Below, in pieces: positions 6,519 to 9,979 of a DNA stretch of 9,979 bases; position 1 is the stretch's first letter; every line of letters starts with the position of its first letter. The notes below the pieces were generated by a model, which made no database searches, was not told where the DNA came from, and was given only the letters and a program-made list of their open reading frames with translations. Source of the DNA: JBHHYR01 sp046757585 (GTDB lineage: Bacteria > Desulfobacterota > Binatia > HRBIN30); the NCBI GenBank assembly GCA_046757585.1, contig JBHHYR010000140.1, positions 1 to 9,979 on the forward strand, in the 5' to 3' direction. A program made the translations under genes and the position numbers.

Positions 6519-8984
6519 CTACTTCTGGACGTAGAACGAACCAAGGAGGATGAACATTTCGTCCTCGGTCGTCGCCCCGCCGCGCAGGGTGCAGGCGTCG
6601 CACACACCGTCACCAGCACCCGGGCTTGTGTCGCACGCCGCATCGCGCTTGGCCTGTGTGTTGCCGCGGCACTTGTCGCCAATCCTTCCTCCGGTACAAC
6701 CCGTCGGTACCGCACAGGGACCCCCGAACGGGAAGCCGTTCGGCGTCGGCGGTGACATCGACTTCGTCTTCACCTCGGAGGGATCGGTGGCACCATTGTC
6801 GTATAGGATGCAGTAGCGCAACGTCCGGGTTGCAGGGTCAGGGTCATCAAACACCAGTGGAGGATCAAGAATAAGCTGCAACGGGTCGTTGTAGACCGTG
6901 CTCGTGAATATCAACTTCCCCTGCGGCGTCCCGTCGGGTACGAAAACGGTGAAGCGCTTGCCGCGCTTGTGGTTGTGCGAGGTCAGCTGGAACAAACGGG
7001 TGCCCTGCTCCAGCAGGTGCGTGTTGCAGAATTCTCCGGTCTCGAACGGTGGAACATTCGCGACAAAAATGGCACTGGTATCGAAGATCCCCCGCACGGC
7101 GTAGCGTTGCTGGTCGGGTGGGGCGAAATAGAAGTTCACCCAGGCTTCCTGCTTGGCGTGTTTGCGCGTGAGGTTGAAGGCATGTGAATTGTAAATGATG
7201 ATGCCCTTGAGCGGGACCTCTCCGAAGACGCCATCCGCAAAGGTTTGTTCGAAGGCCGTTTGCTGCGTGCCCGTCAGACCCGCGAAGTTCGTTTGCGAGT
7301 CTGGTGGCCCGTACCCGATGCACGCCACACTGGAGGTTGGCTCACTTCCACAGACACCCTCAGCACCGCAGGAATCCAGCTGCTTCGGGTCGCACGGCTG
7401 CCGAGCCAGTGACCCGCCCTTGCACGTAAAGGCCCCCCACACCGGGTCGTCGATGGTCGCGCTGCCATGGTACAAGTTGACAATCAAATGGTGGCTCTGT
7501 GGATCCTGCACGATCGTCTGACGGCGGAAGCGGAAGGTAGTACCGTCGGCTCCGCGGAACTCCGGTGGTACCTGATCGCTCACGTCGTAGTAGCTCGCGA
7601 AGCAGACCTCATTTTCGCTGTTTGCGGGCAACTGCCATGGGGGCATGTGCAGCTGCACGCCGGTGCCCGGGGCAGGCGGATCGGGCGCCTGAACCTGGAA
7701 CGGATCCGCTGGGACAGCACAGGCGTCGAGCAACTCCGCCACGCCTCCCACGTTCCCGGTCCGTGGCGCTGCGGCGTGGATCCACAGACGCACGGCCTCC
7801 AGCTCGTCGGCACTCAGTGGCGCGAGCCCGAGGGGCATCGGCGAGCCCGGCACACCGGCCCGGCCCAGGGTCGACGCAGCCAGCTTGAGCCATAGTAAGC
7901 TCCGACTCGAATCCCCAGGCTCGATGCGCTTCAGGTTCGCAGCGATCTGCGACGGGGCATTCACAATGTTGCTGTAGGCTGCCCCGGGCCGCAGATCCAT
8001 ATTGCCCTGTCGGGCGTCACCGTGACAGAGCTCGTTCGTGCAGCCATGGTTCTCGAAAATCGCAGACTGAATAAGCGCAAAGGTACTGGAGAACACGGAA
8101 CAGTCGTTCTTGGTGCAGTTGTTGCGGCACAGATCGTCGTTCGTACCGTTTCCGTCGTCACATTGTTCGCCTGCCTCTTGCACCCCGTTGCCGCACAACG
8201 GTTCCGGGCAGGTAATGGCCGACTGCACGTAGCCGGCCCCGACGACACAATCGCCACGCGGTGCCAGCACATCCATGAAACTCGCTGCGTCCCGGCCGTA
8301 GACGGCGTTGAATGCCGGACACACACCCGCAATGAGATGTTCGACCTTCTGGCGAGCCGTCGCGATTCGCTGGTTCACCCGGCTCAGCAGAGCCTGCCGT
8401 TCAGCTGGCGTCAGGGTCCGGCTTGCGATGCGATCGAGGGCACGGCTGCGGAGACGCAGCACAAAACGCAGCAGCCGGGCCCCCAACGCCGATGTCTGAC
8501 GAACACACCGTCCCATGGCTTCGTCGATGGTTGCAACGGAACCGCTGGCCGCCACAGGACCATAGATCACGGAAACGGCAGCGGTGGCCTGGTCCGCACA
8601 GGCGCGTGCCAGGTCGGACTTGGCATCGTCCCTGCCCCCGAATCGCAACTGCAGCAGCTGCGATTCGGTGCAATTCGCCTCCAACTGGCTCTGGGCGGCC
8701 TGCTTCGCGGCGGCCACCCGGCTATCACGTGCTGACTCGTCGCACTGGCCAGTGGTCATCCGGTCGTTCAGGCAATGTCGTTGTGCAACGAGCGCGTGCT
8801 CGAAGCAGCCTTGAACGGCCCGGCTGAGCGCCCGCTGGCACCGTGCCGTGGAGGTGTCAAACGGCCCCCAAAAGGCGATATCAGGTGGCGCGTCATCATG
8901 CGCGCGGGCGACTGAGGAAACCAACCCCAACCCAATTGCCACACACACAGCAACTCCCGGCACGCCAATTCGTACGCGAGCCAT
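6519..8984 (-). CDS. Exported multidomain protein: myxobacterial disulfide repeat, CX4CH cytochrome-like segment, PHM-like copper monooxygenase
   Basis: 821 aa from the ATG at 8982-8984, which has GGAGGG just upstream; an in-frame TTG seven codons earlier is less likely. A signal peptide, VAVCVAIGLGLVSS then ARA, is probably cut after A28. Residues about 45-260 are helical with scattered Cys. Residues 264-295 match the DUF4215/myxobacterial Cys-rich repeat (CGNGVQEAGEQCDDGNGTND). Residues 305-405 resemble the heme domains of Planctomycete and myxobacterial proteins: C315-x4-C320-H321, the PGDSSRSLLWLKL segment, a candidate axial Met in SPMP (M383), and LSADELEAVRLWI. Residues about 425-821 show the type II copper monooxygenase pattern: H498-H499 (SHHLIV), H601 (NSHAFN), H670-x-H672 (SHNHKRG) and M810 (EDEMFILL), with Cys-rich insertions at about 520-555 and 755-800. 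Family knowledge places two coppers on these ligands, hydroxylating a C-H bond. The substrate is unknown. It is monocistronic with its own promoter. Domain calls come from motifs only. Confidence 0.8.
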   Translation of the reverse strand: MARVRIGVPGVAVCVAIGLGLVSSVARAHDDAPPDIAFWGPFDTSTARCQRALSRAVQGCFEHALVAQRHCLNDRMTTGQCDESARDSRVAAAKQAAQSQLEANCTESQLLQLRFGGRDDAKSDLARACADQATAAVSVIYGPVAASGSVATIDEAMGRCVRQTSALGARLLRFVLRLRSRALDRIASRTLTPAERQALLSRVNQRIATARQKVEHLIAGVCPAFNAVYGRDAASFMDVLAPRGDCVVGAGYVQSAITCPEPLCGNGVQEAGEQCDDGNGTNDDLCRNNCTKNDCSVFSSTFALIQSAIFENHGCTNELCHGDARQGNMDLRPGAAYSNIVNAPSQIAANLKRIEPGDSSRSLLWLKLAASTLGRAGVPGSPMPLGLAPLSADELEAVRLWIHAAAPRTGNVGGVAELLDACAVPADPFQVQAPDPPAPGTGVQLHMPPWQLPANSENEVCFASYYDVSDQVPPEFRGADGTTFRFRRQTIVQDPQSHHLIVNLYHGSATIDDPVWGAFTCKGGSLARQPCDPKQLDSCGAEGVCGSEPTSSVACIGYGPPDSQTNFAGLTGTQQTAFEQTFADGVFGEVPLKGIIIYNSHAFNLTRKHAKQEAWVNFYFAPPDQQRYAVRGIFDTSAIFVANVPPFETGEFCNTHLLEQGTRLFQLTSHNHKRGKRFTVFVPDGTPQGKLIFTSTVYNDPLQLILDPPLVFDDPDPATRTLRYCILYDNGATDPSEVKTKSMSPPTPNGFPFGGPCAVPTGCTGGRIGDKCRGNTQAKRDAACDTSPGAGDGVCDACTLRGGATTEDEMFILLGSFYVQK

Positions 8985-9024
8985 CAGCCCTCCATCTAAT
9001 CTCAACCGAGTTTCAATCTAGACT

Positions 9025-9052
9025 CGTATAAGGTCTCAGGGGTCAAGATCAA
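9025..9052 (-). promoter_or_regulatory. Predicted sigma70-type promoter of the cytochrome/copper-protein gene
   Basis: On the minus strand, TTGATC (9047-9052), a 16-bp spacer and TATACG (9025-9030). The expected start near 9018 would leave a leader of about 34 nt containing the GGAGGG ribosome binding site. A second candidate -35, TTGACC, lies a few bases downstream but has no properly spaced -10. Confidence 0.45.
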
Positions 9053-9193
9053 TCCTTTCCGCTGATTCAGTCATTATCGCGCCTGAAAGCCCCGCTTCGC
9101 ATGTCCTGAGGCTGTCCGAACATCCTCGGGATTGGCCGCACACTCGATTCCCGCCTCGTCTCCCGGACGCCTGCCCGAGCGGCAACACCGGTC

Positions 9194-9219
9194 CAGGGCA
9201 CTCCGTCCGTGCTGCCCTG
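9194..9219. repeat. 7-bp inverted repeat downstream of tRNA-Ser
   Basis: CAGGGCA (9194-9200) and TGCCCTG (9213-9219) are perfect reverse complements with a 12-nt loop. The element begins about 25 nt past the 3' end of tRNA-Ser, where a terminator or a 3'-processing structure would be expected. No T-tract follows on the minus strand, so terminator function is uncertain. Confidence 0.35.
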
Positions 9220-9243
9220 CAGTGCAAAGTTGGTTTATCACAG

Positions 9244-9331
9244 CGGAGAGGGGGGGATTCGAACCCCCGGACCCACAAGGGGTCACACGATTTCGAGTCG
9301 TGCCGTTTCAACCGGGCTCACGCACCTCTCC
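9244..9331 (-). tRNA. tRNA-Ser (anticodon CGA)
   Basis: An 88-nt class II tRNA. The acceptor stem is GGAGAGG (9325-9331) paired with CCTCTCC (9245-9251), with discriminator G at 9244, the serine identity base. The anticodon stem is CACGA/TCGTG around loop CTCGAAA, giving anticodon CGA (9293-9295), which reads UCG. A long paired variable arm (GACCCCTTGTGGGTC region) and a T arm GGGGG-TTCGAAT-CCCCC are present. The encoded 3' bases are CTG, not CCA, so CCA is added enzymatically. Its 5' 14 nt are shared with the end of tadA, so it is almost certainly transcribed with tadA and released by RNase P. Confidence 0.97.
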
Positions 9332-9809
9332 GCATCCGAAAGAAGCCTTGCAACAAGTCGCTGGCCTCTGCCGCACACACGCCCCCCCTGATCTCTGGCC
9401 AGTGATTCCCTGCGCGCCGGCGGCCGACGTCATACATCAGACTCACCGCACCCCAGCACGGTTCGCGACAGCCGAATACCACGCGCGCGACGCGCGCGTG
9501 GACGAGGGCGCCGATGCACATCATACAGGGCTCCGCCGTGACGTACAGCGTCGTCCCGGAAAGGCGGTAGTTTTCCACATGGCGCGCTGCGGCGCGCAGT
9601 GCAAGGATCTCCGCGTGCGCGGTCGGGTCGTTCAATCCGATCGGGGCATTGTGGGCGCGGCTGACGATGCTTCCGTCACGCACCAGCACAGCGCCCACAG
9701 GCACCTCACCCAGAGCCGCAGCTTGCCGCGCAACAGCCAGAGCCGCTTGCATCGCAGCGACATCATCGTCGGCCGCGCCAAGTGACGTCCCCTTCGCACC
9801 CTCTTCCAT
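9318..9809 (-). CDS. tadA: tRNA-specific adenosine deaminase (A34 to I34)
   Basis: 163 aa, normal for TadA. The zinc deaminase signature is complete: H65-A66-E67 (with E67 as proton shuttle) and P94-C95-x2-C98 (PCMMC). Other family features are EVPVGAVLVRDG at 35-46, the ACD-type segment HARVARVVFGCREP, and a C-terminal helix ending FFRMRRGA. The enzyme converts the wobble adenosine of tRNA-Arg(ACG) to inosine in the cytoplasm and is normally essential. The start is ATG at 9807-9809; no clear ribosome binding site precedes it, and M20 is a less likely alternative. The stop codon TGA (9318-9320) lies inside tRNA-Ser, at tRNA positions 12-14. A TATGAT (9824-9829, minus) is a possible -10 element, but no correctly spaced -35 is seen. 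Confidence 0.95.
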   Translation of the reverse strand: MEEGAKGTSLGAADDDVAAMQAALAVARQAAALGEVPVGAVLVRDGSIVSRAHNAPIGLNDPTAHAEILALRAAARHVENYRLSGTTLYVTAEPCMMCIGALVHARVARVVFGCREPCWGAVSLMYDVGRRRAGNHWPEIRGGVCAAEASDLLQGFFRMRRGA

Positions 9810-9830
9810 AATGAACGGACCGTATCATAC

Positions 9831-9870
9831 GCTCCCGGGCAGCGACAACGCTCCAGGGCCGGCCGGGAGC
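9831..9870. repeat. 8-bp inverted repeat upstream of tadA
   Basis: GCTCCCGG (9831-9838) and CCGGGAGC (9863-9870) are exact reverse complements, 24 bp apart. They lie 22 bp upstream of the tadA start, overlapping its likely promoter area. In GC-rich DNA this could be chance; otherwise it could be an operator or a leader hairpin. Confidence 0.35.
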
Positions 9871-9973
9871 CACTTTCGGCTCGCCGGCGCCGTGATTTTG
9901 ACTCGGTCCACCGCCACCGACTGCGCTAGGCAGGTTTGCTGCCCCTCGCGCCAGCCGCTACCATTGCCGTACC

Positions 9974-9979
9974 AGGAGG
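9974..9979 (+). promoter_or_regulatory. Perfect Shine-Dalgarno at the window edge
   Basis: AGGAGG occupies the last six bases, in a non-coding region divergent from tadA. A TTGACT (9898-9903) that could serve as a -35 lies 70 bp before it, with no good -10. A plus-strand gene probably starts within about 15 bp beyond the edge, but no codon of it is visible. Confidence 0.4.

Noticed and set aside
8022..8735. Plus-strand open frame of 237 codons opposite the large exported-protein gene
   Set aside because: It is a shadow of the Cys-rich coding sequence, with no start signal and no domain.

Overview
The window is GC-rich, densely coded bacterial chromosome. It resembles the Deltaproteobacteria/Myxococcota/Binatota part of the tree. 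Three things point there: the gene order tRNA-Leu, tig, clpP, clpX, lon; a secreted protein carrying a myxobacterial-type Cys-rich repeat (CGNGVQ...EQCDDGN) next to a CX4CH cytochrome-like segment; and a Mut7-C RNase-type protein. The lineage is an inference from gene content. No rRNA or species-specific marker is present.

Positions 1-3656, minus strand, form a proteostasis block read right to left. It runs tRNA-Leu(UAG), trigger factor (tig), the ClpP peptidase, the ClpX unfoldase and the start of Lon protease, which continues past the left edge. Gaps are 36 bp (tig-clpP), 8 bp (clpP-clpX) and 36 bp (clpX-lon), so this is very likely one operon. Trigger factor receives nascent chains, ClpXP degrades tagged or regulatory substrates, and Lon degrades misfolded ones.

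Positions 3748-6449 hold a membrane-anchored transglutaminase-like cysteine-protease-fold protein (minus, GTG start). A Mut7-C RNase-type protein with a zinc ribbon is divergent from it (plus). After a 281-bp non-coding stretch with an 8-bp inverted repeat comes a small basic protein of unknown function (plus).

Positions 6519-8984, minus, encode one large exported protein of 821 aa and the most interesting item here. After a signal peptide and a Cys-containing helical region come a myxobacterial disulfide repeat, a cytochrome c-like segment with a CX4CH motif, and a C-terminal region. That C-terminal region shows the whole ordered ligand pattern of a type II copper monooxygenase of the PHM/DBM family (HH, H, HxH, and a DEM methionine near the C-terminus), interrupted by Cys-rich insertions. 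A TTGATC-N16-TATACG promoter lies just upstream.

Positions 9244-9809, minus, hold the tRNA adenosine deaminase tadA followed by tRNA-Ser(CGA). The last 14 nt of tadA, stop codon included, are the first 14 nt of the tRNA. The final 170 bp are non-coding and end in a perfect AGGAGG, suggesting that a plus-strand gene begins just beyond the edge. I saw no CRISPR array, insertion sequence, integrase or attachment-site duplication.
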